From positions 5,456,001-5,520,000 of the forward strand of contig CM063114.1 in the NCBI GenBank assembly GCA_031841125.1: DNA of 64,000 bases, written 5' to 3'. Every line of letters begins with the position of its first letter. Positions within the stretch are counted from its first letter, which is position 1. This DNA is from Acanthococcus lagerstroemiae (Eukaryota > Arthropoda > Insecta > Hemiptera > Eriococcidae). The position numbers were made by a program, and so were the translations under genes. The notes under the pieces were generated by a model. That model saw only the letters and a program-made list of their open reading frames with translations, was not told where the DNA came from and ran no database searches. Of this stretch, positions 53,694 through 64,000 are shown one piece after another.

Positions 53694-54615
53694 TTTTTTT
53701 TTTTTTTAAATAAAGAGAGATTTATTGGAACTGCACAATGGAAGTACATTTACTAAGTACGATAATAATGTATGAGAACGCGAATTTCACTTTACATTAA
53801 TGAAAATAGAGAACACATGAGGTTAGAATTACGACGTTACTTAAAAAGGTCAAGCGGGTGTTTACAACGTAGTCGGCGAATGTGATCAGAGTCATCCAGG
53901 AGAGCAATAGCTTCTACGTTTGGATGATAGTGTAGTCGTTGATTATACCTGGCTGCCTGAGGCTTTCCGAGTTCCTCTACTGAATCAAGGTTGAGGTCGG
54001 GACAAAGTTGAGTGTTGGTTACATACCACGCAGCATTGGCAGCAGCCCGCATAAACTTGCTTTGAAAGCGGTAGGTTGGAGCGGCTGACAGTGCCGTACA
54101 GTTCAGCGCCGTACATCCACATCAGACGAAAAATAGAGATGTAGATTAGTCGTTTGAGCCAATAAAATTTGCCAAAGTGAATGTCTACGAACTTACGTTT
54201 GCGTGCTATGTGCTCATGCCAGTTAAGCTTGCAATCCAGGTGCAAGCCAAGATATCGAGCTGAATTGGCAACTGAGATTGGTTTGCCATTTAGTAGTGTA
54301 GGTACGTATCCATGCGAACGGAGAGCAAAGTCTACCCTTACGGACTTACTGTCATTGAGTTGGATTTTCCAACCACTCGCCCACTGTGAAATGTTGGTAA
54401 CTGCAGTTTGGAGGGTTTTAACTGCTGAGTCGTAATCATTGTGTTGAGCTATTATCGCAGTGTCATCAGCAAAAAGGCCTGTAACTGTTGATTGTGTGTG
54501 AAGTATATCCGTGGTGTACAGCAGATAGAGTGTGGGGCCGAGGACACTCCCCTGTGGGATGCCAGCCTTGATTGGAGTGAGCTCTGAAGTAGCATTACCG
54601 GATTGTATGTCCTTG
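53694..54615 (-). pseudogene. Jockey-clade LINE reverse transcriptase with poly(A) tail
   Basis: The minus-strand frame 53985-54704 carries LTPIKAGIPQGSVLGPTLYL, the catalytic VTGLFADDTAIIAQ, then NISQWASGWKIQLNDSKSVR, SARYLGLHLDCKLNWHEHIA and LMWMYGAELYG. These are the palm and thumb of a Jockey-type reverse transcriptase. The C-terminus continues in another frame at 53837-54052 (NTQLCPDLNLDSVEELGKPQ, then RYNQRLHYHPN). A 14-nt T-run at 53694-53707, preceded on the minus strand by AATAAATCTC, is the 3' poly(A) tail. The element is 5'-truncated near 54615, where the frame fuses with gag-like codons of an LTR element. It keeps FADD but has frameshifts. Confidence 0.88.
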
Positions 54616-55159
54616 AAGGGTAAATTAAAATTGCGGCATAGCAACACCTTTCCATGGAAATAGTTGAAAACTGACTCGCCTTTCCGTTGAACACGGGCTT
54701 CCATTCACGAAATTTCGTTATTTCGCTTTTCTCCGCGGCAAACGACAAATCAAACTTCTTTTTAAACTCCCTCCATGTAGTAAATGACGATCGATTTACA
54801 GTGTACCAACTTTTTGTAGCCTTCACCAAATGCCTTTTAGCTACCTCCAGCGTCACAAGATCGGTCCATTGATGTAGTGCGGCGATGGATTCAATATTTG
54901 CGAGCCAATCGATAACTTCGATTGCGCTTCGCTCTCCATTGAAGGCTGGAGTGTCTCGGATTATTTCGGGAATTACGGGTACCACCGGTTACGGAACATC
55001 GACAGGAGCAGCGGCGGGAACCATTCCCTCGAGTACGGCGAAGAGACGTTCTTCTTGCGGGCTCATCAGCGTCATTGAGTCAGAAACGGACACCATAGAT
55101 GTTGAATTAGGTTGATGACTTGATCCCTCACGATTCAAATCTCGAGTATTTCTTCCCAT
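54610..55159 (-). pseudogene. LTR-retrotransposon gag fragment (Ty3/gypsy-like)
   Basis: This is the capsid-type gag region. From an ATG at 55157-55159 it reads MGRNTRDLNREGSSHQ. A stop (TAA) falls after about 55 codons. It then continues IIRDTPAFNGERSAIEVIDW, LANIESIAALHQWTD, LEVAKRHLVKATKSWYTV and FTTWREFKKKFDLSF. One frame later it reads VQRKGESVFNYFHGKVLLCR. The pattern F.G....V..WL..IE, AR..L...A..WY, F..F...F and Q...ESV..Y...V..LC is that of retrotransposon gag. It ends where the Jockey RT begins (DI then QSGNATSE). No protease, polymerase or LTR was found. The 5' leader (55160-55360) is rich in CGATC words. Confidence 0.75.
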
Positions 55160-55483
55160 TTCGGTAATTCACAACAGCGATCAGGACGGTGATCGAAGCA
55201 GAGCGAATCAATACGTAATGAGACCGGTGGTCAAATATGGTGACCGAGGCAAACGAAGATGAAAGCGGCAACCCATACGGCGGCGATCGAAACGGCGACC
55301 GAAAAACGCTGTTACGATCAAAAAGGGCGATCGCAACGGTGAAATTAAAACGTAATTAATAGTTTTGAAAGGAAAATCCGCGAAAATGCAACAATTACCC
55401 CATTGGTCTTTGGGACATATCCCACTTCTGATTTATAATAAATAACAACTAACAGTTAACTCCTGTATTAGTATACGTTCACA

Positions 55484-56197
55484 TTCGAATACAGACTGCT
55501 CACTAATATGCTACATCAACCTGTTACACGGGGCAGTAAAGCAGTGCAGCCACTCCATACAATGTGTAGGATACATTAAATTTACAACACTGCTCATCTC
55601 CTGATACCAGTTATTCACCTTATACGTCCACCTATCTTCCCTCAATCTTGAAATATGTCCGGCCCAGTCTCATTTTAACCCACTCGTGGCATGATATGCG
55701 ATCGAATTTGTCTTCAGCTTGCTCTTAATTTTGCTTATTCTCATTTTGTCTACTATCCTTATTCCTAACATAGAACGCTCCATAGCATTTTGGGCGGTAT
55801 TTATTTATCTAATTCTTTTTTTGGATAAAGTCTACGTGTGTGCTCCATATACATATTAGTGTCGGTATTATACAGCTGTTGAAGACGTTTGCTTTATTAT
55901 TAAACTTTCCTTTGAAAATTCTCGCTGGAGACCAGTATTTTCTCCATGCTGTTGATATTCTCCTGTTTACTTCTTTCTCCATCTTTTTTCTAGCGTTATC
56001 AGTTGCCCTAAATATACTATCTCTTTTTCAAAGCTAACGTTTTTCCCACACACCTTAATTTCTACAGCTCTGTCTTCGTCTGTGATTATTTTTGTTTTAT
56101 CTTCATTCACTCCTAGACCCGCTTCCTCACCTACTTTTTTTATTTCGTTTAACATTTCTTTCAGTTCGTCTAGATTTTTTGCTATTAGGACCATATC
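55484..56197 (-). pseudogene. RTE-like LINE RT C-terminus and 3' UTR
   Basis: The frame 55967-56194 reads MVLIAKNLDELKEMLNEIKK, then GLGVNEDKTKIIT and VSFEKEIVYLGQLIT. This is the region immediately after the FADD motif, through the K-T-K and YLG blocks. Further down, in broken frames, are ISTAWRKYWSPARIFKGKF and eroded thumb sequence (IPTLI). After a stop near 55610, the 3' UTR (55484-55600) is the sequence that recurs at 49135-49240 plus 51278-51312. The 5' side is cut exactly at the D-M-V-L codons by the 56198-60427 insertion. The FVDNVV remnant continues at 60428-60446. Confidence 0.78.
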
Positions 56198-59100
56198 CAG
56201 GGCCGTAGCCAGCCCTCTGTTATAAGGGGCGCTGACTGTTTACGGGGGAGGGGGCTTGAGGATACACATAGTATATAATGTGAAGATTTCTACGAGGCAG
56301 TGGTGTAGCCAAAGGGGGGAGCGAAAGGAGCAAATGCCCCCAAGGCACCTGAATTGAATGTAAAGTATGCAAAAATGAGCAATTTTCCGCCTTTAAAACG
56401 TAGTCCTCTAATATCGGCGATTTTTTAAAAATACCTCAATTTTCGACTTTTTCTCCCTTGAAAATCTTATTTGCCGCCCCCTCCCTCTTGCGAAAATCCT
56501 GGCTATGCCACTGCTGTGGATCAAAATTGAGTATCAAACGTCTAATTTCCGTCGAATTTAATGATGATAGCGGTGATGAAGACGATTGAGGAGGAGCATT
56601 TGCATGACAAGCAGGTTGATTTTGGTGTTGCACTGATGAAAAATGCATGGGTAGAACATCTGGGCTGTACTTTCAAATCGTTCGATGAAACTGGAGGTTC
56701 GTTCTTCAGGCTCGAATTCGAAGTTGGAATTCAATTTTTATCGTCGCAGTTTTTGAATTTTACCGTGAATTTTTTCAGCCACTTATCCATTATGTTTAAA
56801 ATATATAAACCAAACAATCTGGAAGAAAATTAGCAAATTTACAATGTTGCAATAAAGAACATTGAATTTTGTCTCAAAATTCATAATCAAAACTGGTGAT
56901 TCAACTTACCAACAACCCATTGAAAAAAAAAAAAAAAATGAATATATTGCTTGGGAAAAAATTAATACTTTTACAACGATCAAATTTTCGAACTTGAAAG
57001 AAAAAATATATATTTTTGTGGACTTATCAAGATATCAAGTTATCAGTTCTCCAAAACAGCCATTCAGGCATTCCATCGATATTCAATGTGAACTGGATCG
57101 CGAGCCTACAATTGTATTTGTGAATAAAATAACGACAAGCACACGATTCGTCTATCTTTCAAAGCCAAGTCAGTGCTGCCTGGGGCGAAACTATAGGGAG
57201 TGTGGAGGTTGACCCCCCCCCACAAAAAAAAAAAAAATTTGGCAGTCAGCGAATTTTGAAACAGTTCATTTAAATTTTTCATTTTCTATGAATGTTCGTT
57301 TATTTATTTATTCTTTTTTCAATTAAAAAATATTTCGATTAAAATATCGGTAAATTTTTAATTTTTAAACGATTTTGTCGGCGAATTTTTAGTTTTCAAA
57401 AAATATTATTTGTCGGCAAATTTTTCTTCCTCTCCTCCCCAAACTGAAAGTCGAATTTCGTTTCTGAAAATGGTGTACCCGAGACTCCTGTCAGAGACTG
57501 GTCAGTCAAAAGCCGAAGGTTTCAAGCTGAGTGTCGAACGTTATCTGAAAGGTTGAAACAAAGCTGAGATGTCCAGTCATTTCGAAAATCTGAAAGTGAG
57601 TGGTGGTAGGAGGCACTGAGGAGCCCCTAACGCTTGCCCGAGCCTTCCCTGGCAAAATTTCGTGAATAAAAATAGAATTCCCTCTATTTTTTCCGCTAGT
57701 TTTATTCAAAACTTTTCGTTCCCCTACCCTTTAATGTGTATAAACTTGTCAACACTGATTTCCCTTTGGAAGATAGAAGAATCGTATGTTTGTCGTTCTT
57801 TATATGTGACGTGTCACAAGAAAAGGGCCCGAGTGTCCATCCAGCAGTTTCAGACACACAGGCATTTTTTTTGTGTTACATTACAATATTCACAAACACA
57901 GTGGTAGGTTCGCGATCCAGTTCACATTGAATATCGATGGCTAATTGCCCGAATGGCTGTTTGAGAACTGATAACTTGATAAGTCCACAAAAATAGAGTT
58001 TTTTTACTTCCAAAAGTTCGAAAATTTGATTGTTCTAAGCGTTAATTTTTTTTTCACACGATATATTTCATTTTTTCCCAGTGGGTTGTCGGTAAGTTAA
58101 ATCATCAGTTTTGATTATGAATTTTGTGACTAAATTTAATTAGTGGCGTAGCCAGGATTTTCCAAGGGAGAGAGAGGGGGGAAGGAAGATTTTCAAGGGA
58201 GATAAAGTCGAAAATTGAAGTATTTTTTTAAAATCGCCGATATTAGAGGACTATTGTATAAAAAATGAAGGTAAAATTACTACTTGAGCGAAAATTCTTC
58301 GAAAAAACGTGTTTTAAAGCGAAAAATTGCTCATTTCTGCATATTTTACATTCTCTTTCAGGTTCCCTGGGGCATTCTCCCCCTTGGTTCCCCTTGGATA
58401 CACCACTACCTCGTAGAACTCTTCACATTATATACTATGCGTATCCTCAAGCCCCTCTTCTGGTAAACTGGTAAACAGTCAGCACCACCATAGGCGCCGA
58501 CTTATGGAAAATACGGGAGAGGGGGCAGAGTCAGTCGAAGCGCAGTTTTTTTCTTTGATTATTTTATTGAGACGCATCTGATATTTCGATATTATCGATT
58601 TTATTCTTATTCGTTTACATTTTTTTTATTATTATTTTTTTTCTAAATTTAAACATTGATGGTAAAATTTGTTGTACTTTTTCTATTTTTGAGTTGAAAA
58701 TATTGCGGGGGGTGACCCCCAAAAAAGTGCCAAGTCGGCGCCTATGAGCACCACCTACCGCAGATGGCTGGCTACGGGTCTGCTTTTAAAATTTAATAAA
58801 ACGTTCAACTTTCTTCAATTTTAGGCTGTAGGTCAAACAGAGAATCTAGTAAGAACAGAATAGTTATTGTAATTCGAAATTCAATGTTTGCTACCAACTT
58901 TCAGATTTTTGAAATGTCTGTACGTCTCAGCTTTGTTTCAACCTTTCAGACAACGTTCGATACTCAGCTTGAAACCTTCGGCTTTTGACTGACTAGTCTC
59001 TGACAGGAGTCTCGGGTACTCCATTTTCAGAAACGAAATTCGACTTTCAGTTTGGGGAGGAGAGGAAGAAAAATTTGCCGACAAATAATATTTTTTGAAA

Positions 59101-60427
59101 GCTAAAAATTCGCCGACAAAATCGTTTGAAAATTAAAAATTTGCCGATTTCTTAATCGAATTATTTTCAATTGAAAAAAGAATAGATGAATAAACAAACA
59201 TTCATGAAAAATGAAAAATTTAAATGAACTGTTTCAAAATTTGCAGACTGTCAAATTATTGGGAGGGGGTGTCTCAACTCCCACACCCCCTATAGTTTCG
59301 CCCCTGAAAGGGAGCTTAGGGCACAGATTCCCCTAAATCCGATCGACCTGAAACTTTGTAGGTTTTTTTTTTTATTGATTTCATTGGAACCAATTTAGGA
59401 GACGAATCAGAGGAAATTCAGAAAAAAAAAGATCACCAAGAGTTAATAACAACTACCTTAATGTGTAAAGGAAGTTGTGTGTTCCTCTCAAGCATTCTTA
59501 ATATCCTTCCAGCTGACCCTCCTAGACTAGGGTATGCTCATGTGCGCAAATGTGAGTGCTTGGGGGATAAGTTTCTAATCTGCCATCGCAAGGACAAAGC
59601 TATGGGGGGGGGGGGGTGAAAGAATCCCAATAATTTGAAAGTCGGCAAATTTTGAAACTGTTCATTTGAATTTTTCATTTTCTAAAGTATAATGTTCTAA
59701 TGAACCCTGAAAAAGTCTTGAACAAATTTGGAAGATCCTTGAAGTCTGAGGGAAGTCTAAAAGAGTCCTAAAAGTTTTACATAAGTTGGAGGAGGAGGTC
59801 TTGATGGGTGAAAAGAGTCTTATTATCATAGTATTAAATGAATGCTAGAAACCTCTCTCGGATGGTGTATGTTTGCACAAGGGCCGAGGAAGGAGAATGT
59901 CTCAAGCGGCTCACTATAAAAAAGGCGCTTCAAAAATAAGGTAAAGAACGAAGGAAGGAAGAAAAATAAAGTGTAGAAAAAGGCAGAATTTTTTTGAGGG
60001 TGCAAGGAAGTTCTCAAAAATTAGTCCCCGGGCCCATATTTTGCTTCTGTTTTTTTTATCATTATATTATTATTAATTTTTTATTTTATTTTATTTTTTT
60101 CAATTAAGAAATATTTTGATTGAAAAATCGGCCAAATTTTCAGATTTTTAAAATGTTTTGTCGGTGAATTTTTAGTTTATTTTCCACAAAATATTTGTCA
60201 GCAAATTTTCCTTCTCCCTCCTCCCCGCCAGCTGTAAGTCAAGTTTCGCCTCTGAGTGCTGCCAAGTTCATAAACATTAAAATGTAGTGGAAAGAAAAGT
60301 TTTGAACAAAACTACTAGCGAGAAAAATATAAGGAATTCGTTATTTTTACTAACGCAATTTTGCCAGGGGGGCTTCGGCAAGCGCTAGGTGCTCAGTACC
60401 CCTAGCATTCCTCTGCCTACGGGCCTG
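56198..60427. mobile_element. 4.2-kb hAT-like composite of interleaved inverted repeats
   Basis: The left terminus is CAGGGCCGTAGCCAGCC and the right, reverse-complemented, CAGGCCCGTAGGCAGAGG. The flanks ACCATATC and ACCACATT match at 6 of 8 positions. Inside, three inverted pairs interleave: A at 56198-57150 with 57880-58780, B at 57179-57610 with 58800-59307, and C at 57600-57745 with 60245-60427. Further B-like pieces lie at 59590-59690 and 60040-60265 in plus orientation. A hAT MITE (CAGTGGTGTAGCCA ... TGGCTATGCCACTG, 56298-56513) is included in both A arms, so it predates their duplication. No transposase is recognised. Confidence 0.65.
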
Positions 60428-60446
60428 ACCACATTATCCACGAAAA
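60428..60446 (-). pseudogene. Continuation of the RTE-like RT (FADD motif, decayed)
   Basis: On the minus strand the codons read VFVDNVV. They align with the FADDMVL catalytic block and abut the codons MVLIAKN at 56194 once the 56198-60427 insertion is ignored. The ADD residues appear as V-D-N, so the site is dead. Upstream the sequence passes directly into the AAGACTC array. Confidence 0.45.
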
Positions 60447-60640
60447 CGTTTTTTGAGTTCTCTCACAGCTCTTTAAAACTTTTCAAGACTCATGTAAGAT
60501 CCCTAAAACCTATCTAAGATTGTAATATTCTTCTTGACTGATTTAAAACTCGCTAATACTCTTGAAAACTCATTTACAATTTTTAGTACTCTTTCGCACT
60601 AGTATGGGATTCTGTCAAACTCTTATATGATATTGCATTC
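60447..60640. repeat. Degenerate AAGACTC array
   Basis: Phrases such as AAAACTTTTCAAGACTCATG and CTTGACTGATTTAAAACTC repeat the loose motif seen around both larger RTE-like insertions. Confidence 0.5.
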
Positions 60641-62189
60641 TGTGAAGTGTTTCTTATTTCAATATTCTCTTTTGGACTTCCCCCGTATATCAGTCTCTGG
60701 TTTTTGGCCTCAGTCTCTGGGAGAGTAAAGAATGATGTGTCAAAAGAAGTTTGAAACAGCGTGTATCTCTTATCGGCGTGGCGATGTACGGCAACACAGT
60801 CAAATTCTGGCAGTTTTATAGTGAAATTGAGGCTAATAAAGTGACATTTGGCGAAACATTCGCCAACATTTACGACACTCGTGTCACCGAAGTTCAAAAA
60901 ACTTATCCGCGAGAGAAGTAAAAATATTATTTGCGTATTAAAAGAAAGTGATTCTTGATAAAAATAAACGTGACTGCGTCTGAAATTTTAATATCCCCTT
61001 GCCCAGGGTGTGTCCTTTTCAAAGCCAACTTCGTTCATTTTTGATCCCTTAAAGTCGTAAAGCCGACATAAAGGGATACGTTGCTCATAAAACGTGATTC
61101 TTTTCAGGCCGAAGAAGTAGATACCGCGATTTTATTCTGTTTGAAGCTCGTCTAATGCCTCTTGAACTTTATCATTTATACAGGTCCCACCCCCTTTCTT
61201 TCTGTCTTCAGTCAACATGACTCGAGAATATTTTCGGTTCAAGAAGGAAGACTCCTTGTGTTATAATATTGCTCGAATGCGTGAATCTGTAGACCTTTGA
61301 AAACTTATCCTGTTTAATGTGACATTCAACCGGTATAATTCTCGAAGGTACACATCAAACAGATTGCATTTTTTTTATTATATTTTAAAACAGTGCCCGA
61401 AACGACTTTAAACGCTGAAATATTTGGGAAATATGTTAAATGCTAACAAAAAGCAGATGTATGCGCATTTTACGTCTTTTCTATTCATCAGCGCGGTATG
61501 ACGGTTTTTCGTTGTTCTATTTTTCTATAATATGCAAATCCCTGTTCGCGTTTGAAAAAACTAAAATAGAATCCGGCTTTATGCGTTATTGAATATTAAT
61601 AATGGAAAGGTGGAAAAATCTAAAGCTTCGACGGATTTCGTTGCAACTTTTGGCGCGTTACGCCAGTGTGAATGTAAAAAATTTTCTCTTGTTCTATTTT
61701 CAATCCAATTTTTTAAAGCAGCAAAACGAATAAGAGAAATATAACATGTATGAACTGCAAACGTTCGCATAGTAAAACCAAGTTCGAATACGAGTGGAGC
61801 AGTTTGATTTATTCAGTTTTTTGAATTCAATTTCCTTAAATCGTTCTTCTTATTTTTAAATGTTCATCGATCCAGTCACTCAGTTCACTTCCAGACGCGA
61901 ACAATTTGCCATTGTCGCAGTCAGTATATCGCGAATCCATGAAGTAATTCTAAGAGGAGCACTTGGCGTGTGTAAGATTTGAACAACCTCCCCCCCCCCC
62001 CGCCCAGGTGTTTGGATCATGTTGTGTCTTTGCGATGGTAATTAAGTAGATGAGCAAGAACACGGAAAAATATTTGATTTTGAAAAAAATTTTCTGTAGG
62101 CTGTTTCCTTATTGATAGTAAAGATGAAAATACCATACGAAGTGTGCTATCGCAGATTTATTGAACCCGCTAGATTCTTGACTGGACCG
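60641..62189. other. No gene seen
   Basis: AT-rich DNA. The minus frames at 60583-60897 and 61579-61770 lack recognised motifs. A C-run occurs at about 61991-62002. No terminal repeats were found. Confidence 0.45.
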
Positions 62190-62364
62190 TGCTTTAAGAC
62201 TTTTTAATCGTTATAGTATTTAATTTGTTCTCTCAGACGATGAGAGCAATCCTTAAGACTGGCTAAGACTTTTCAATGCTCTTTCAAAATAATATTTCTA
62301 ACTCTCCTATCCTTTTGAAGATTTTCAAGCGTTTCCAATTATAGACTCGTTAAGATCCTGTAAA
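62190..62364. repeat. Degenerate AAGACTC array, left of LINE
   Basis: Words such as CCTTAAGACTGGCTAAGACT and TATAGACTCGTTAAGATCCT continue the loose array. The last 14 bp (62351-62364) are the left target duplication of the following LINE. Confidence 0.55.
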
Positions 62365-63299
62365 TCCCACGTCGTTCAATCTCTTTAACGCAGTATTGAA
62401 ATGGACATTTAGAAAACTAAACTGGGGAAACCATGGGATGAACATAGACGGGAAAAAACTAAATAATTTGAGATTTGCGGACGACATTGTGCTGATAGGA
62501 ACCAGTAGGGAGAAAGTAACAGAAATGGTGAGAGACCTCACATGTGAAGAACCGGGGCTCCAGATGAACTTAACCAAAACGAAATACATGAGCAATAGAT
62601 CGAAAGAAAACCCCAAAGTGAATGGGATGGAAATCGAAAGGGTAAAGGAATACACGTACTTAGGACGGATTATATCATTTAAACATGGGCTAAACAAAGA
62701 ACTGCAGGAAAGAAGGAAAAAGTCATGGAGGGGTTATTGGGCGTTAGGACAGATTTTCAAAGGGAAAATGAAAGTGGCATCCAAAATAAAAATCTTAGAA
62801 TCATGTGTACTGCCAATTCTCACGTATGGAGCACAAACATGGTCACTGACAAAAAAGCAAGCAAATAGTCTTCAGGTAACTCAGCGAAGTATGGAGAGAA
62901 GCCTACTGGGAATAAAAAGGAAGGACAGAGTCAGGAACACGGAAATTAGGGGTAGGACAAGAACAAAAGACATTCTTCAGACAGTGGGTTTGCTAAAAAT
63001 CAGATATGCGGGACACTTGGCTAGAATGAGAAGAGATTCATGGGCAAAGAGAATAACTGAGTGGACACCATACGACAATAAAAGAAGGAGGGGTAGACCA
63101 ACAACGAGATGGAGACAAGACATAGAAAAGAAACTGGGGACGTTATGGAGAAGAGAGGCTTTAAACAGAGAGGTATGGCAAAAGATAGGGGAGACCTATG
63201 CTCAGGAATGGGCGTCCGGTAATTAAATAATAAGCAAATAGATAATATATGTATAGCAAACTGTGTTAATTACCAGAATAGAGGTCATTATTATTATTA
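62365..63299 (+). pseudogene. 5'-truncated RTE-like LINE with 14-bp target duplication
   Basis: The frame 62396-63226 (276 codons) is almost intact. It reads LNNLRFADDIVLIGTSREKV near residue 25, GLQMNLTKTKYMSN, VKEYTYLGRIISF, LPILTYGAQTWSLTKKQ, SMERSLLGIKRKDRV and KIRYAGHLARMRRDSWAKRI. It ends RRRGRPTTRWRQDIEKKLG and a stop at 63224-63226. This is the C-terminal half of an endonuclease-reverse transcriptase with an intact FADD and the usual tail, so it is probably the youngest LINE here. The 3' UTR ends in a CATTATTATTATTAT tail. TAAGATCCTGTAAA occurs at 62351-62364 and 63300-63313. Only 5' truncation makes it non-functional. Confidence 0.92.
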
Positions 63300-63440
63300 T
63301 AAGATCCTGTAAACTCTTGTTGATGACTTGTCAACTGTTCAGAAATTGTTTACAATTCTCTATGACTCTTCTAAACTTTATCAAGACTTCATATACATAC
63401 TTTCAAAGATTCTGTTATACTTACTCAAGACCTTTTTTTT
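63300..63440. repeat. Degenerate AAGACTC array, right of LINE
   Basis: The array resumes with AAGATCCTGTAAACTCTTG, CTATGACTCTTCTAAAC and TTATCAAGACTTCA. Confidence 0.55.
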
Positions 63441-63457
63441 TCTTCTTTTCATTCGGT

Positions 63458-63487
63458 GGAACGTATGGCAATGCACGCATGCCAAAC
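63458..63487 (+). repeat. Fragment of the GACGTATGGC dispersed repeat
   Basis: GGAACGTATGGCAATGCACG followed by CATGCCAAA matches the first third of the copies at 24572 and 49007. The rest is absent. Confidence 0.65.
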
Positions 63488-64000
63488 CTTTATTTCGATA
63501 TTTGAAGTCGAGCCACTGTAGCGAATTTAAAGCACAAAATTTGGGGATGGATCAAATATCACCCTCTGAATTTGGATTCAGCGAAGCAAACATACCATTT
63601 CGATAGCTTGTTCGATATCATTTCTTTAGAAAGAATAAAACTGATGGACCTCTAGCCTTCGTACGGACAAAATGCATTTTTTAATCCTCCGGAAAACAGG
63701 ATTTTAGTATTTGGAAATCCAGCTTGACTCCGTTCTCAGCTGCTTACATTAAAACAACATGGATTATTATTGCAGAAAGAGATTATTTCCGATTGTTCTG
63801 AAATTTGGACTCCCCTTCTCCCTCCTAAACTCTAATTGGAATTGGATTTCCAATAGAAAAGCGACAAAAAAAAATCAGTCATCAGAGGTTTGAACTTTAC
63901 CCTCTAGCACTTCTGATTCCCTTCCAGCACCTCTGGCTATGATTCCGTGTTAGCAGTTCTACCATAATTTCGTTCTTTCAACCATCAGCGACTTCTTTCC
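63488..64000. other. No gene seen
   Basis: AT-rich sequence to the window edge, with no motif, repeat or splice-supported frame that I can defend. Confidence 0.5.

Overview
The window is AT-rich eukaryotic nuclear DNA, most likely from an arthropod and probably an insect. The clearest host signal is one spliced coding exon at 38170-38300 (+). It has a consensus 3' splice site, a GTAAGA donor, and a translation that matches the start of the STAR-type KH region of KHDRBS/Sam68-like RNA-binding proteins. No other exon of that gene could be recognised, so most or all of the window may be intron or flanking DNA. Nothing prokaryotic, organellar, viral-genomic or rRNA-like was seen.

Almost everything else recognisable is decayed transposon. 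In order: a Penelope-like RT fragment and an insect repeat-associated protein fragment (1.0-1.8 kb); a Jockey-type ORF1 with CCHC knuckles joined to another LINE RT fragment (2.2-3.4 kb); a foldback element with a second TIR element nested in it (5.1-8.9 kb); an RTE-like LINE inside a degenerate tandem array (13.3-15.9 kb); a short TIR element with a 5-bp target duplication (18.0-18.4 kb); an I/Loa-like LINE split by a long-TIR element with tandem repeats (18.6-21.6 kb); a degenerate ~50-bp minisatellite full of SINEs and MITEs (25.2-29.0 kb); a tRNA-derived SINE (30.5 kb); a rearranged Tc1/mariner element carrying two MITEs (34.0-35.3 kb); a near-perfect 82-bp-arm hairpin beside a LINE endonuclease fragment (37.3-38.0 kb).

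After the host exon come: an unrecognised minus-strand ORF (39.2-39.9 kb); a tandem array joined to a Jockey RT (40.1-41.5 kb); a Helitron helicase remnant (41.7-42.5 kb); a palindromic MITE and SINE (45.1-45.5 kb); a 2-kb hAT-like element whose empty site survives in a paralogous repeat (49.2-51.3 kb); an LTR-retrotransposon gag fragment fused to a Jockey RT (53.7-55.2 kb); a 4.2-kb maze of interleaved inverted repeats sitting inside an RTE-like RT (55.5-60.4 kb); and a 5'-truncated RTE-like LINE with a clear 14-bp target duplication (62.4-63.3 kb).

The elements do not form a pathway. They record layered insertions: many of the younger ones keep target duplications, so their order can be read. 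All the mobile-element genes carry stops, frameshifts or truncations and are probably inactive. Family assignments rest on motif recognition by eye.
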